A stretch of DNA of 48,503 bases. It comes from Lachnospiraceae bacterium (GTDB lineage Bacteria; Bacillota; Clostridia; Lachnospirales; Lachnospiraceae). Positions 34,286-43,097 of this stretch are shown piece by piece (position 1 is the first letter of the stretch; the number at the start of each line of letters is the position of its first letter). The DNA is taken from positions 1 to 48,503 of the forward strand of contig JAGACK010000019.1 of NCBI GenBank assembly GCA_017614155.1, written 5' to 3'. Under the pieces are notes generated by a model. It saw nothing but the letters and a program-made list of their open reading frames with translations. It was not told where the DNA came from and ran no database searches. Both the position numbers and the translations under genes were made by a program.

Positions 34286-36202
34286 TCATGCCTGTTCGGC
34301 TTTTTCAAAGAAGTTCCGAAGTTCTCCTATAGGTATAGGCCTGGAATATTTATATCCCTGCAGATAGGATGCCGACATATTCCTGCAGCGCTCCTCATCT
34401 TTCTGATCCTCTATCCCTTCGTACAGTACCGCGTAGTCCAGCTGGGCAAAAAGTCCCGCCAGGCTTCCGACCATCTTTTCGGATCTGGCATTCATATCAC
34501 TTGCTATCACCAGAGAACGGTCAAATTTTATGATATCGAACGGAAGCTCAAGGATCCTCTCCATGTTGGAAAAGCCTGTTCCGAAATCATCCAAATAAAA
34601 CTTGATGCCGTGATCTTTCAGTTCTTCGATCCTGCTTTTTATCATAATAAAATCATATTCGCTCTGGGTCTCTGTTATCTCAAAAGCTATCTTGTTTTCG
34701 GGTATCCCGGCATTTCTTATTATACTCAGCGCAGTCCGTGAAAGATCTTCCTCACGAAGATCGAGTACGGACAGATTGACCGACAGACGCTTGAAATCAT
34801 AGCCCTCGTCCAGGAGTTTTCTTATCTCATCGCAGGTCTTTTTCAGGATGATGCAGGTAAGTGTATGGATGTAGCCGTTCTGCTCAGCTGCGTCAATGAA
34901 CTTGTAGGGCGCAACGATGCCTGTTTCCGGAAGATCAAGCCTCATCAGAGTTTCTGCCGTGTCATATTTTCCGGTCTTGAGACTGTAGACAGGCTGGCAC
35001 CATGCTAGTACCCGGGAATCATCAGGATCGTTTTTCTGACAGATATCTGCCAGCTGAGCCAGGATATACTTGTTTTCGCGGAAACGTTTGATATCCGAAT
35101 CATCAGCAATATGTATCCCGGTTGCTGCCATCCTGTGTTCTATGTCCCTGATAAAAGAGGGATACTCGTTATTCAGGCTTATCTCGTCTATCGACTCTCC
35201 CACTACTATCCGATAGGTGTATGCGAACTGATCCAGTTTTTCCCTGACGGAACCAAGCATGGATTTGCATTTTTCAATATAATCCAGATTCCGGTCTTTT
35301 CTTGCTATGAAGATAAAATGACCCGGTGACAGCTGGTACAAAGAGCCAACCTTGGATATGCGGCCTGCCGTATTTCTTATCATATCTCTCAGCTCATCGG
35401 GCAGTTTTGTATTTTCCTGATCTATCTCCTTGAGATGAAGGCTCACAAACAGGAATTTCTTTTTAATGCGCCGGTAATAATTGATCGAATCTACAAGAGA
35501 ATCCGTATCAGCCGCCCCCAGCATTGCATCTATGGGATTGGAATGCAGAAGATAAAGGATCGCAATTGTGGGGGGTATGAAGGATACGACCGTAAAAGAA
35601 TTCTGATTATGTCTCCCCTGTGAAACCAGTATGATTAAAGACAGGCCAATAGTTGCATAAAAGCCCATCATGACTCTCTTGTATATATGCCTTCCATACC
35701 TGAGGGTAAGTATCACTATGATGATCAGAAACAGGATATACCCGACCAGAAAAACATTGATCATTCTGTATGAACGGTTTGCAGGATCTGTACTGATGCC
35801 TATAGTAAAAACTGATACAAATACATCCCCTGCTATCACAAGGATATATAAAGCCATGCTGTTTGCCATGATGATCTTTTTCCTGACGCCCTTCAGGTCA
35901 AGCAGGGCAACAATGTAGACCACATAGAGCAGCAGATCTGAAAAGAGAAGCGCGTGATAAATGATCCTTATAATATTGACAAACCGGAAATCTCCATTCG
36001 TGATATTCCCGTAGGAAACATGATAGATCACATCGGCAATAGCTGCCAGACCGAGATAGATCACAATATTTATAAAAATACCGGAGTTTTTGTTCTTTTT
36101 TATATAAGAGCCGAAAAGAAGCGCAAAGATCGTCATGCACACTGCCATTACGGTAATGTCACCAACCGGCGAATAATTGTCTAAATAAATCTGTGCCCCC
36201 AT
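34286..36202 (-). CDS. Membrane EAL-domain phosphodiesterase with dead GGDEF domain
   Basis: About 638 residues. An N-terminal block of seven or eight membrane segments (about 11-225) is the likely sensor. Residues 233-365 look like a GGDEF domain that has lost its signature: the strand where GGDEF should stand reads SPGHFIFIA. Residues 378-638 are an EAL domain with the catalytic set in place: ETL for EAL at 417, SVNLS, FEITET, LDDFGTG, IIKFDR, YEGIED and YLQGYKYSRP. It should hydrolyse cyclic-di-GMP, with the dead GGDEF possibly sensing GTP. The frame runs upstream to 36679, but that part lies over the divergent lipoprotein gene. ATG 36202 is preferred; 36223 is an alternative. The ribosome binding site is poor in both cases. 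Confidence 0.85.
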   Translation of the reverse strand: MGAQIYLDNYSPVGDITVMAVCMTIFALLFGSYIKKNKNSGIFINIVIYLGLAAIADVIYHVSYGNITNGDFRFVNIIRIIYHALLFSDLLLYVVYIVALLDLKGVRKKIIMANSMALYILVIAGDVFVSVFTIGISTDPANRSYRMINVFLVGYILFLIIIVILTLRYGRHIYKRVMMGFYATIGLSLIILVSQGRHNQNSFTVVSFIPPTIAILYLLHSNPIDAMLGAADTDSLVDSINYYRRIKKKFLFVSLHLKEIDQENTKLPDELRDMIRNTAGRISKVGSLYQLSPGHFIFIARKDRNLDYIEKCKSMLGSVREKLDQFAYTYRIVVGESIDEISLNNEYPSFIRDIEHRMAATGIHIADDSDIKRFRENKYILAQLADICQKNDPDDSRVLAWCQPVYSLKTGKYDTAETLMRLDLPETGIVAPYKFIDAAEQNGYIHTLTCIILKKTCDEIRKLLDEGYDFKRLSVNLSVLDLREEDLSRTALSIIRNAGIPENKIAFEITETQSEYDFIMIKSRIEELKDHGIKFYLDDFGTGFSNMERILELPFDIIKFDRSLVIASDMNARSEKMVGSLAGLFAQLDYAVLYEGIEDQKDEERCRNMSASYLQGYKYSRPIPIGELRNFFEKAEQA

Positions 36203-36275
36203 ATCATTCCGCTTTCCTGCCATCTGCCTGCCCGTATCCGTTCCGGACCGACAATGTGTCATGAACCTAAACAAA

Positions 36276-36304
36276 ATTATAACAAATACTCCCTCTGTTC
36301 GCAA
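36276..36304 (-). promoter_or_regulatory. Promoter of the EAL gene
   Basis: On the minus strand there is TTGCGA (36299-36304), a 17-base spacer and consensus TATAAT (36276-36281), preceded by TG one base away. The start would be near 36269, giving a leader of about 65 nt. Confidence 0.7.
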
Positions 36305-36394
36305 CGACGAGGGGTTATCGGGACAGAAGCCTTTGCGGGCTGTTAATGAAGTGTCCTTTATGATAAACACAGTGATGGGAAACAGAGGTTCCCG

Positions 36395-36423
36395 TTGAGA
36401 ATCGATAAGTGTCGGTGTATCAT
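36395..36423 (+). promoter_or_regulatory. Promoter of the lipoprotein gene
   Basis: TTGAGA (36395-36400), a 17-base spacer and TATCAT (36418-36423), each one base off consensus. The start near 36430 gives a short leader of about 22 nt carrying GGAGGG. Confidence 0.7.
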
Positions 36424-36452
36424 GGAATGTATAAATCATGGAGGGCGAAAGT

Positions 36453-37802
36453 ATGAATAAACACACGAAAAAGATCAGAAGCTTTATCGGGATCCTGCTT
36501 ATAGCAGCCATGCTGTCCGGGCTTACCGGATGTACTGTAACCATAAAACCGGATGGAGCAGGAAAGGATATAGTGCTGTCTGATCCTTCCGAAAAATCCG
36601 GCCCGGATGAAACCCGCAGCGAGGCCTCTCTCGCGTTGAAGAAGTATCTGGATGATGATCCGGAACTCATGGCGCTCATGGAAAAGTCAATTCAGAAAGC
36701 GCATGAGATCAATCCGGACCCTGACACTGCACCGGTCACAAATGTAGAAGAGCTTTATGATTTTATCGACTGGAATGTTAAAGCGCTTCCCTGGAATCTC
36801 CTGACAGATGCCGAGTATCCTACGCTGTATAACCATATCGATCAGAGCATTGATTATATATGGTTTCTTATGGATCAGCCTCTCGATGAGCTTGAAGGAA
36901 AGGGCTATTATTATCCGACACTGCAGTATCACGAACCGATAGCATCCTGGTGGAAAGAATACGGCGATGAATGGGGAGCTTTTCTTTCCACGGAAGACAG
37001 CTGGAATGACGAATACTATGAAAAGATAAAAAATGACCCGAGCATGAACATGCAGCAGGGCTGGTATGGAGACGCCAATATATGGAATACCTTTAACGAA
37101 TGGTTTTCCAGACATCTGGTGGATCCGTCAGTAAGACCGATTGCGGACAGCGAAGTGGTTGCGCCTGCAGATTCTACTCCGCAGGGAATATGGCCGGTTG
37201 ATGAGAACGGTGATCTTGTTCAAAAAGAAGGTGTGGTCATCAAGTCTGCCAATTTTACGTCCATTCCGCAGCTGATAGGGCCGGACTCGGAATATGCAGA
37301 AGCATTCAAGGGCGGAACTCTCACACATACTTTTCTGGATGTAAATGACTATCACAGGTATCATTTCCCTGTAAGCGGTACGATCAGGGAAGTCAGAAAG
37401 ATCCGCGGAATAGATGGCGCAGGCGGTATAACGGCATGGGATCCAGAGAAAAAGCGTTATATTCTGGAAGACAGTATCCCGGGATGGCAGATGATCGAAA
37501 CAAGAGACTGCGTTATCGTGGATACTGATGAATTCGGACTCGTGGCAATCCTTCCTATAGGAATGTCACAGATATGCTCATGCAACTGGGAGGATTCGGT
37601 AAAAGTCGGCGCGCAGGTTAAAAAAGGCGATCCCATGGGCTACTTCCTTTTCGGCGGAAGCGATATCGTTATGGTGTTCCAGTCAGGCATCAAAGCGGAA
37701 CTTGTATGTCCTGAATCCGAAACAGAAGATGGATACGATCATGTTCTGATGGGAGAGCCCTATATGAATCTTACCAGAGAAGATAAGGACTTCTCTTCAT
37801 AA
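36453..37802 (+). CDS. Lipoprotein with phosphatidylserine-decarboxylase-like domain
   Basis: A 449-residue protein starting at the ATG with GGAGGG seven bases upstream. Residues 1-26 are a lipoprotein signal with lipobox LSGLTGC (Cys27). Residues about 213-425 follow the phosphatidylserine decarboxylase pattern: FNEWFSRHL with RPI, VAPADS, VNDYHRYHFPVSGTI, and the self-cleavage region GYFLFGGSDIVMVF, where canonical enzymes have LGST; the serine that would become the pyruvoyl group is kept (about Ser403), but Leu and Thr are replaced. Known enzymes are membrane-associated and cytoplasmic and make phosphatidylethanolamine. Here the signal peptide places the domain outside the membrane, so it may act on a different substrate or be non-enzymatic. 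The gene is alone between its promoter and terminator. Confidence 0.75.
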   Translation: MNKHTKKIRSFIGILLIAAMLSGLTGCTVTIKPDGAGKDIVLSDPSEKSGPDETRSEASLALKKYLDDDPELMALMEKSIQKAHEINPDPDTAPVTNVEELYDFIDWNVKALPWNLLTDAEYPTLYNHIDQSIDYIWFLMDQPLDELEGKGYYYPTLQYHEPIASWWKEYGDEWGAFLSTEDSWNDEYYEKIKNDPSMNMQQGWYGDANIWNTFNEWFSRHLVDPSVRPIADSEVVAPADSTPQGIWPVDENGDLVQKEGVVIKSANFTSIPQLIGPDSEYAEAFKGGTLTHTFLDVNDYHRYHFPVSGTIREVRKIRGIDGAGGITAWDPEKKRYILEDSIPGWQMIETRDCVIVDTDEFGLVAILPIGMSQICSCNWEDSVKVGAQVKKGDPMGYFLFGGSDIVMVFQSGIKAELVCPESETEDGYDHVLMGEPYMNLTREDKDFSS

Positions 37803-37838
37803 ATGATGATCTGAAATGGTGGCAGGAGACGATTGCTT

Positions 37839-37884
37839 ACGAGCCAGATAACGGCATAATTTGCCGGGTCTGGCTCGTTTTTAT
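37839..37884 (+). terminator. Intrinsic terminator after the lipoprotein gene
   Basis: ACGAGCCAGA (37839-37848) pairs perfectly with TCTGGCTCGT (37869-37878), with a small inner hairpin CGGCA/TGCCG, followed by TTTTATT. It separates the lipoprotein gene from the proteolysis-linked cluster. Confidence 0.88.
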
Positions 37885-37908
37885 TATCCAGAAAAACTTC
37901 CCCAAATT

Positions 37909-37938
37909 TTCACACAAAAAATCAACCCCCTGTATTCA
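37909..37938 (+). promoter_or_regulatory. Candidate promoter of the ClpP/VirD4-like operon
   Basis: TTCACA (37909-37914), an 18-base spacer and TATTCA (37933-37938). It is moderate in quality but is the only reasonably spaced pair in the 106 bases between the terminator and the ClpP-like gene. Confidence 0.4.
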
Positions 37939-37990
37939 TAGTGAAAGCACCAACGCGCAGCAAGCGCACGCACATGAAAGGAAGGCGCAT

Positions 37991-38572
37991 ATGAACGGTC
38001 TTATTTTGAAAGAATCATCAAGGGGGATCGATGCGTTCTCACCGGAGAGCAGCCTGTTGAAGAAACGGATACTGTTCTTCACGGAAGAGTTCACGCATGA
38101 AAGCAGCGACCGCATGATACAGTATCTGCTCTATCTGGATTTGGATGCTCCCGGAAAGGAGATTACCATCTGTATCAACAGTCCCGGTGGGGAGGTCACA
38201 AGCGGTTTAGCCGTATACGATACGATCCGCACACTTAAGAGCCCGGTACGTACCGTATGCACGGGTACCGCAGCCAGCATGGCTTCCATACTTTTCCTTG
38301 CAGGAGAAAAGAGGGAGATGCTCCCGCATACCAAGATCATGATACATGATCCGCTGATCAGCGGCCTTTCAGGCAGCAAGAGGGCCCTGGAACTTGATAA
38401 AGAAGCTGCCCGGCTCATGGAGACCCGCTCAATCATAGCCGGGATAATCGCGGAACGCAGCGGACATGAACTTGAAGAAGTATATGCCAAGACGAAAGAG
38501 GACTGCTTCTTCAACGCGCAGGAAGCCATCGGCTTCGGCATCGCAACAGGTATCGCCGATACGATACTGTAA
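37991..38572 (+). CDS. Accessory ClpP-family serine peptidase
   Basis: A 193-residue ClpP-like peptidase of normal length. The catalytic triad can be placed: Ser96 in GTAASMASIL, His119 in MIHDPLISG and Asp171 in TKEDCFFNAQEA. ICINSPGGEVTSGLAVYDTI is the family strand and helix. ClpP normally assembles into rings and needs an AAA+ unfoldase such as ClpX or ClpA. No ClpX is adjacent; the nearest AAA+ proteins are the VirD4-like ATPase downstream and the 1196-residue protein converging from the other side. GGAAGG lies five bases before the ATG. It opens the plus-strand operon. Being separate from a clpX neighbour, it is more likely an accessory than the housekeeping ClpP, but that is inference. 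Confidence 0.85.
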   Translation: MNGLILKESSRGIDAFSPESSLLKKRILFFTEEFTHESSDRMIQYLLYLDLDAPGKEITICINSPGGEVTSGLAVYDTIRTLKSPVRTVCTGTAASMASILFLAGEKREMLPHTKIMIHDPLISGLSGSKRALELDKEAARLMETRSIIAGIIAERSGHELEEVYAKTKEDCFFNAQEAIGFGIATGIADTIL

Positions 38573-38614
38573 CAAAAGCTACCGTTAACTTCAGTTTCCA
38601 AAAGGAGAAAAATA

Positions 38615-39928
38615 ATGAAAAATGAAAAGGATGAATCATTCCGAATACTTGCAAAAGGGGTAAGGCAGTCCGAAAACAGCCGCGTGACCGGGCTCAACAA
38701 CAACATGCTCGTAACGGGCATATCCGGGTGCGGCAAGACCGGCTCGTTCGTCAACCCCAACATCAACAGCGCACATAACAGCATAGTGGTGGTAGATACC
38801 AAAGGACTGCTCTATGACCGGCACCGTGCCGCGCTTAAGAAGCGTGGCTACCGGACAATGCTGGTGGACTTCGTTCACCCCGAAAAGTCGGTACCTTATA
38901 ATCCGCTCGACGGCGTGAAGAGATTTAAGAAGAAGGTCACACGGGTGATATGGCCGGGTGATTATGACGAAATGAACGATCTCGCGATCGATGCTGAGGT
39001 CGCCGAAGAAGAGATCGTCTCATACCGCCAGCAGGATCTCATGCGCATATCCCAGCTGCTCATACCGCGCAATATGGATGATGAGGCTTTCTGGCCTATG
39101 TCTGCCCAGCAGGTCCTCGAGAGTCTGATGGCCTATGTACTGGAAGTGCTCCCCGAAAAAGAGCAGAACTTTGGCTCCGTGGCCAGGCTGTTCAGGGAGA
39201 TGTGCCGTGAGACAGGGGCTAAGGATTTTCAGGATGTTTCTTTCTTCGCGGAACTTGAGCATGAGTATCCCGAGAGCTTCGCGGTAAACAAGTACCGCAT
39301 GTATTACGGCAACATCAAGGCAGAGAAGTGCTGGGCATCCATAATTCAGTTCGTGTCCAACGCGCTTGCGGTATTTGACTATGACGAGAATGCTGCGATG
39401 CTCTGTAATAAAGGCATTGATCTTGCAGACATCGGCCGCGAAAAGACCGCTCTTTTCGTCAATGTGAGTGACACCGACCGCTCGATGGACAGCATAGTGA
39501 ATGTTTTCTACACCCAGATGTTCCAGTTGCTCTGCAATGAAGCCGACTCAAGGCCCGACGGACGCCTTGCGGTGCCGGTACATATCATGCTGGATGATTT
39601 TGCCGCGAATGTCTACATACCTGATTTCGACAAGATCATCTCCGTGATAAGATCGCGTGACATCAGCGTGAGCGTCATGCTGCAGTCAATATCCCAGCTC
39701 AGGGGGCTTTACACCGACGGACAGGCGTCGACCATCATCAACAACTGCGATACCATGCTCTACATGGGCGGGCAGGATGTCGAAACGGCCAGGTTCTTCG
39801 CCGATAAGGCGGGCCGGCTCCCGGAGGGCATACTCAGCCTCGATCTCAATCAGGAATGGCTGTTCGTCAGGGGCCAGGCTGCCAGGATAGTCGAAAAGAT
39901 CCCGCCATATTCGACACAGATAGAGTAA
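38615..39928 (+). CDS. Soluble VirD4/TraG-like ATPase
   Basis: A 437-residue member of the T4SS coupling-protein family. It has Walker A GISGCGKT (35-42), Walker B HIMLDDFA (323-330, Asp-Asp instead of the usual Asp-Glu), and the family's downstream block: RSRDISVSVMLQSISQLRGLY, INNCDTMLYMGG and ETARFF-x-KAG. Coupling proteins pump DNA or proteins through type IV secretion systems, usually anchored by two N-terminal membrane helices. Here the protein begins almost directly at the nucleotide-binding domain and no membrane helix is present. No relaxase, VirB4 or other secretion gene is nearby. AGGAGA precedes the ATG. A soluble motor recruited to another job is the likely reading. Confidence 0.82.
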   Translation: MKNEKDESFRILAKGVRQSENSRVTGLNNNMLVTGISGCGKTGSFVNPNINSAHNSIVVVDTKGLLYDRHRAALKKRGYRTMLVDFVHPEKSVPYNPLDGVKRFKKKVTRVIWPGDYDEMNDLAIDAEVAEEEIVSYRQQDLMRISQLLIPRNMDDEAFWPMSAQQVLESLMAYVLEVLPEKEQNFGSVARLFREMCRETGAKDFQDVSFFAELEHEYPESFAVNKYRMYYGNIKAEKCWASIIQFVSNALAVFDYDENAAMLCNKGIDLADIGREKTALFVNVSDTDRSMDSIVNVFYTQMFQLLCNEADSRPDGRLAVPVHIMLDDFAANVYIPDFDKIISVIRSRDISVSVMLQSISQLRGLYTDGQASTIINNCDTMLYMGGQDVETARFFADKAGRLPEGILSLDLNQEWLFVRGQAARIVEKIPPYSTQIE

Positions 39929-39953
39929 CCGGATAAAAAAGGAGGTATAAAAC

Positions 39954-40685
39954 ATGGAACGGATAAGCATAGATAAGGTCATAAGCAATGCAAGGACCGG
40001 CAGGGCTATCAGCCCTGTCGGTATCAGATCTGCGGCACTGAAGCTCCTTTCAACACCGATAGATAAACTTGTCAAACCGGTCCGGGATGACTGCGGACCG
40101 GAATGGAAGGATGAATTCTGCGGATTCGCTCACCTGTCCAATCCCGGAAAACCGTATATCGAAGCTGTACGGCACATAAACAGTCAGCTGGATTCGGGAT
40201 TTCCCCGGCTCACTTCGGATCTGTTCCTTTTTATGTCCGGACTGGGTTATCTGGCCAATGATCCGATCAAGCCCTGGCTTGCCATGTGCGCCGAAGATGC
40301 CCTGAAGGAAGCCGGAATGGACAAAGAGTTTGAACTATGGCTGGCCGCGGATGCAAGGGAATGGGAAAAAGAGAACGGGCGGGTCCCTTCAATAAGGAAT
40401 ATTCTCATTGAAACTTTTGATGGTTTCGGCGATATGGGCAAAGAGAAAATGGACATCAGCTGTGATGATCTGACAGATGAACTGGCAGAAAAGGTCAGCC
40501 TGGATGAGTACTCCGAACCCTTCAGCAGGACAGACCATATGCTCGGGCTTTCGTATTCCAAAGAGGAGATACGGCAGGATTTTGCAACATATTATACCCG
40601 GCTGTTCTGCAAATGGATGTTGCTTATTATGGTAGAGGCCCCCTACAGGATATATTTGCGAGAGTTGTCACCTTCCGTGGCTTGA
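39954..40685 (+). CDS. Unrecognised 243-residue protein of the ClpP/VirD4 cluster
   Basis: I do not recognise a family. It is a largely helical, soluble protein with no signal or membrane segment; recurrent aromatic/acidic patches are EWKDEFCGFAHLSNPG, FELWLAADAREWEKENG and EEIRQDFATYYTRLFCKWM. It has two CPxxG-free cysteines and no metal-binding cluster. AGGAGG stands eight bases before the ATG and the gene follows the VirD4-like gene by 25 bases, so it belongs to the same transcript. It may be a partner of the ATPase or of the two unknown proteins downstream; no catalytic motif is visible. Confidence 0.7.
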   Translation: MERISIDKVISNARTGRAISPVGIRSAALKLLSTPIDKLVKPVRDDCGPEWKDEFCGFAHLSNPGKPYIEAVRHINSQLDSGFPRLTSDLFLFMSGLGYLANDPIKPWLAMCAEDALKEAGMDKEFELWLAADAREWEKENGRVPSIRNILIETFDGFGDMGKEKMDISCDDLTDELAEKVSLDEYSEPFSRTDHMLGLSYSKEEIRQDFATYYTRLFCKWMLLIMVEAPYRIYLRELSPSVA

Positions 40686-40717
40686 CCTATAATCGGATTT
40701 GAAAGGTGGTGCAAGAT

Positions 40718-41845
40718 ATGGCATTCAGATACCATAATGAACGGTTAAGGATCAGCATGGACGAAATGCTCCGTCGTTTTAAGGAAGTATGCGAAGGCAA
40801 GGACATCTCCGTCGTCAGCCTGGCAAAGGACAAGACCGGTAATTACGATGATAAGAAATTCAAAAAACTCCTTAAGGAGATAGCGCTGGCAGATATTTCG
40901 GAGCCCCAGCTCATGATCATGACGGATGATGAAACAAAGGCGCTCGAAGATGATGCCGAATATATGACTGCCCTGCTGTATGTCCTCATAAGAGCAGCAC
41001 AGGCAGGCCTTGGAAAAGTGCTCGTACATAACGGGAATAACGGTGACTGCGCGCCGGTAAGCGACGACTCATTCGCGTCTGTCATACGGCATGCAAGCGA
41101 TGAAGAATGCATCATGTTCTATGGCACCAGCATAGCCCAGAAGGATCGAGCGAAGATGTTCAGCGATTCCATGGAAGTCACCGCGGAAACCGTATACACG
41201 ATGCTGACCGGCAGGTATCTTCCTTTCCCCGATCCGTACAGGATGAAGAACAAAGCAGCATGGGACGCATATATGAAAGACAAAACAGACGGCGAAGCCC
41301 TGTCCGTTAAGGATATTGGCGCTCCTGACTTACCGTCGGATGACTATGTTTATCCCGACGATGATCTCTATGACTCCGACGATTCCTACGAGCCCGGTGA
41401 TTTCTACGAGCCCGATGAATACAGCATGATGGATATGTACTCCTTTTACCAGGAACAGGAGATGGAAGATTACTACCACGGAGATCCTCAAAGCGACCGG
41501 GACTGGCATAAGTATCTTGAATTCGATCCCGAAGAAGGCAGTTATTATCTGGAAAGGCAGTACGGCGACTTAAACGATCCCAAGACAAAAGAGATCTATG
41601 ACAGGGATGTAACCCGGCTTAAGCTCTTCTTCCCGGAACAGCATGAATATGTCAGGATGTATGAACATCTTGTCGAGATCACAACAACCGAACATGCAGG
41701 GTGTGAAGGCGGGATCGAGCGTAAGATCGACGAATGGCTGAAAGAAAATGAGAAGATGATCTATTCGGACGAGGATGGTTTTATATCCGTTTTCGAGATG
41801 GTCTGTACCGCCGCAAAGGAAGCGCGCAGGTTCCGGAGAAAATAG
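40718..41845 (+). CDS. Unrecognised acidic 375-residue protein of the cluster
   Basis: I do not recognise a family. Residues 1-175 are globular and mixed (RISMDEMLRRFKEVCEG, YMTALLYVLIRAAQAGLGKVLVHNG). Residues about 205-255 are an extremely acidic, tyrosine-rich stretch with repeats like DSDDSYEPGDFYEPDEYS. The C-terminal 110 residues are helical with charged pairs (RKIDEWLKENEKM, MVCTAAKEARRFRRK). A GTG twelve bases upstream at 40706 is in frame; I choose the ATG at 40718, which has AGGTGG at a normal distance. The acidic tract may be a flexible binding surface for a basic partner. The next gene starts four bases after its stop, so the two are translated together. Confidence 0.7.
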   Translation: MAFRYHNERLRISMDEMLRRFKEVCEGKDISVVSLAKDKTGNYDDKKFKKLLKEIALADISEPQLMIMTDDETKALEDDAEYMTALLYVLIRAAQAGLGKVLVHNGNNGDCAPVSDDSFASVIRHASDEECIMFYGTSIAQKDRAKMFSDSMEVTAETVYTMLTGRYLPFPDPYRMKNKAAWDAYMKDKTDGEALSVKDIGAPDLPSDDYVYPDDDLYDSDDSYEPGDFYEPDEYSMMDMYSFYQEQEMEDYYHGDPQSDRDWHKYLEFDPEEGSYYLERQYGDLNDPKTKEIYDRDVTRLKLFFPEQHEYVRMYEHLVEITTTEHAGCEGGIERKIDEWLKENEKMIYSDEDGFISVFEMVCTAAKEARRFRRK

Positions 41846-41849
41846 CATT

Positions 41850-43097
41850 ATGGGCGATATGTGTTTTACCGACAGGCTTTATAACAGAATACGCGCCCAA
41901 TATGATGCCGACCCCCAGGGATCACTCATCTACAGGATCAAAAAGGCAGAACTCGAAGCGGAAGGATCTTCATCCGTAACGGATAATAAGTCCGGGAAAA
42001 AGAAGCAGCGGTATGCTTATCATACCCTGTATTTCCTGGAACTGCGTGAAGCATTTGAAAAGGCCTCTTCCGGAAACGATGATGATATGCGACGATACCT
42101 TGAAAAGGTGACCGGACTGCTTACAAAGAAGGGACGGGAGCAGATATTCATCCCGAAGGACAAAACAGAACTGGAGAACTTCTGCGAGAGATGGAACCGT
42201 TATCTGAAAGCATTTAATAAAAACTATGAGGATGTAATAACCGGGAGCGATTCCAAAACGCGCACACGGGTCAGCAGGGCGGCTGAAAGGATGACCGGCC
42301 TCATATGTGTCGGAAGGGATGCGTTCGCGGAGCAGAAGATAATAGAGAAGATGCAGGAAGAATTCACCGATGCCTGCGTAAGAAGGGCCTCTGAAGTTTA
42401 CCTTGGGATCGATGACGATCACGATCACGAAGCGAAGACCATCGACAGGACTATCCTGGATGAGTGCGAAAAAGACGGATGGTTTGCCGAACTGTTCTCC
42501 GGCGACGGGAATGATGATGAAACCGCGGATGATATCGAAAACGACAAGGCCATGTTTGCGGCTGTCATCAGGAAAGGAATGGACCGCAATACCAGAGGCA
42601 GCGAAGAATGCCGTAATCTTTTCATCCCGCTGTATGTCGACCGCCTGACCGGCGTAAGTCTTGTCATGATCGGAACCGACTATTGCATCGACAATCATGA
42701 TCATACCGTCCCCTGCGGCCTTGCGGTGATGGAAGCGGATGATGCCCTGATGATCACGGGCAGGGGCCCGGGGCGCTCTTTTTACCGGGCGTATGATGAT
42801 TTTGCCTTAAAATATGAATCCGCTGCCCCGGATGAGGAGAAGTGCCGCAGGGTCTGCTACTCTTATTTTCTGAAAAGATATGACGATTACAGGGTCGCAT
42901 GCCTTAGGGCAAGGCGGCTGTTAAAGGAGACCGGCATAGGGGTTTTCAGCGATATCCCGGAAGAGCTGAAGAAAAGCCGCTTCTACGCAGAGCTGTATAA
43001 ATCACATGAAAAGGATGAAGCCTCGGCGCAGGCGGAACTTGATCGTATCGGTGCAAAGATCACGCATTCTGCACGCCTTAAGAAAGCCTTTCGTTGA
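41850..43097 (+). CDS. Unrecognised 415-residue protein of the cluster
   Basis: I do not recognise a family. The product is helical and soluble. Two features stand out: an acidic and histidine-rich stretch DDDHDHEAKTID near 188-200 and a beta-like segment (FIPLYVDRLTGVSLVMIGTDYCIDNHDHTVPCGLAVMEADDALMI cut short here as VDRLTGVSLVMIGTDY) near 272-290 that could form a small sensor or metal-binding domain. The longer frame starting at 41775 overlaps the previous gene and lacks a ribosome binding site. ATG 41850, four bases after the previous stop, fits coupled translation; 41859 is an alternative. The last 20 bases overlap the convergent minus-strand gene. Confidence 0.7.
   Translation: MGDMCFTDRLYNRIRAQYDADPQGSLIYRIKKAELEAEGSSSVTDNKSGKKKQRYAYHTLYFLELREAFEKASSGNDDDMRRYLEKVTGLLTKKGREQIFIPKDKTELENFCERWNRYLKAFNKNYEDVITGSDSKTRTRVSRAAERMTGLICVGRDAFAEQKIIEKMQEEFTDACVRRASEVYLGIDDDHDHEAKTIDRTILDECEKDGWFAELFSGDGNDDETADDIENDKAMFAAVIRKGMDRNTRGSEECRNLFIPLYVDRLTGVSLVMIGTDYCIDNHDHTVPCGLAVMEADDALMITGRGPGRSFYRAYDDFALKYESAAPDEEKCRRVCYSYFLKRYDDYRVACLRARRLLKETGIGVFSDIPEELKKSRFYAELYKSHEKDEASAQAELDRIGAKITHSARLKKAFR

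Noticed and set aside
36203-36679. N-terminal 159-residue extension of the EAL protein
   Set aside because: It lies over the divergent lipoprotein gene and both promoters, and its residues do not resemble the membrane sensor that begins after 36202.
38615-39928. Integrative conjugative element
   Set aside because: Only a VirD4-like ATPase is present; there is no relaxase, VirB4, integrase or origin of transfer in the window.
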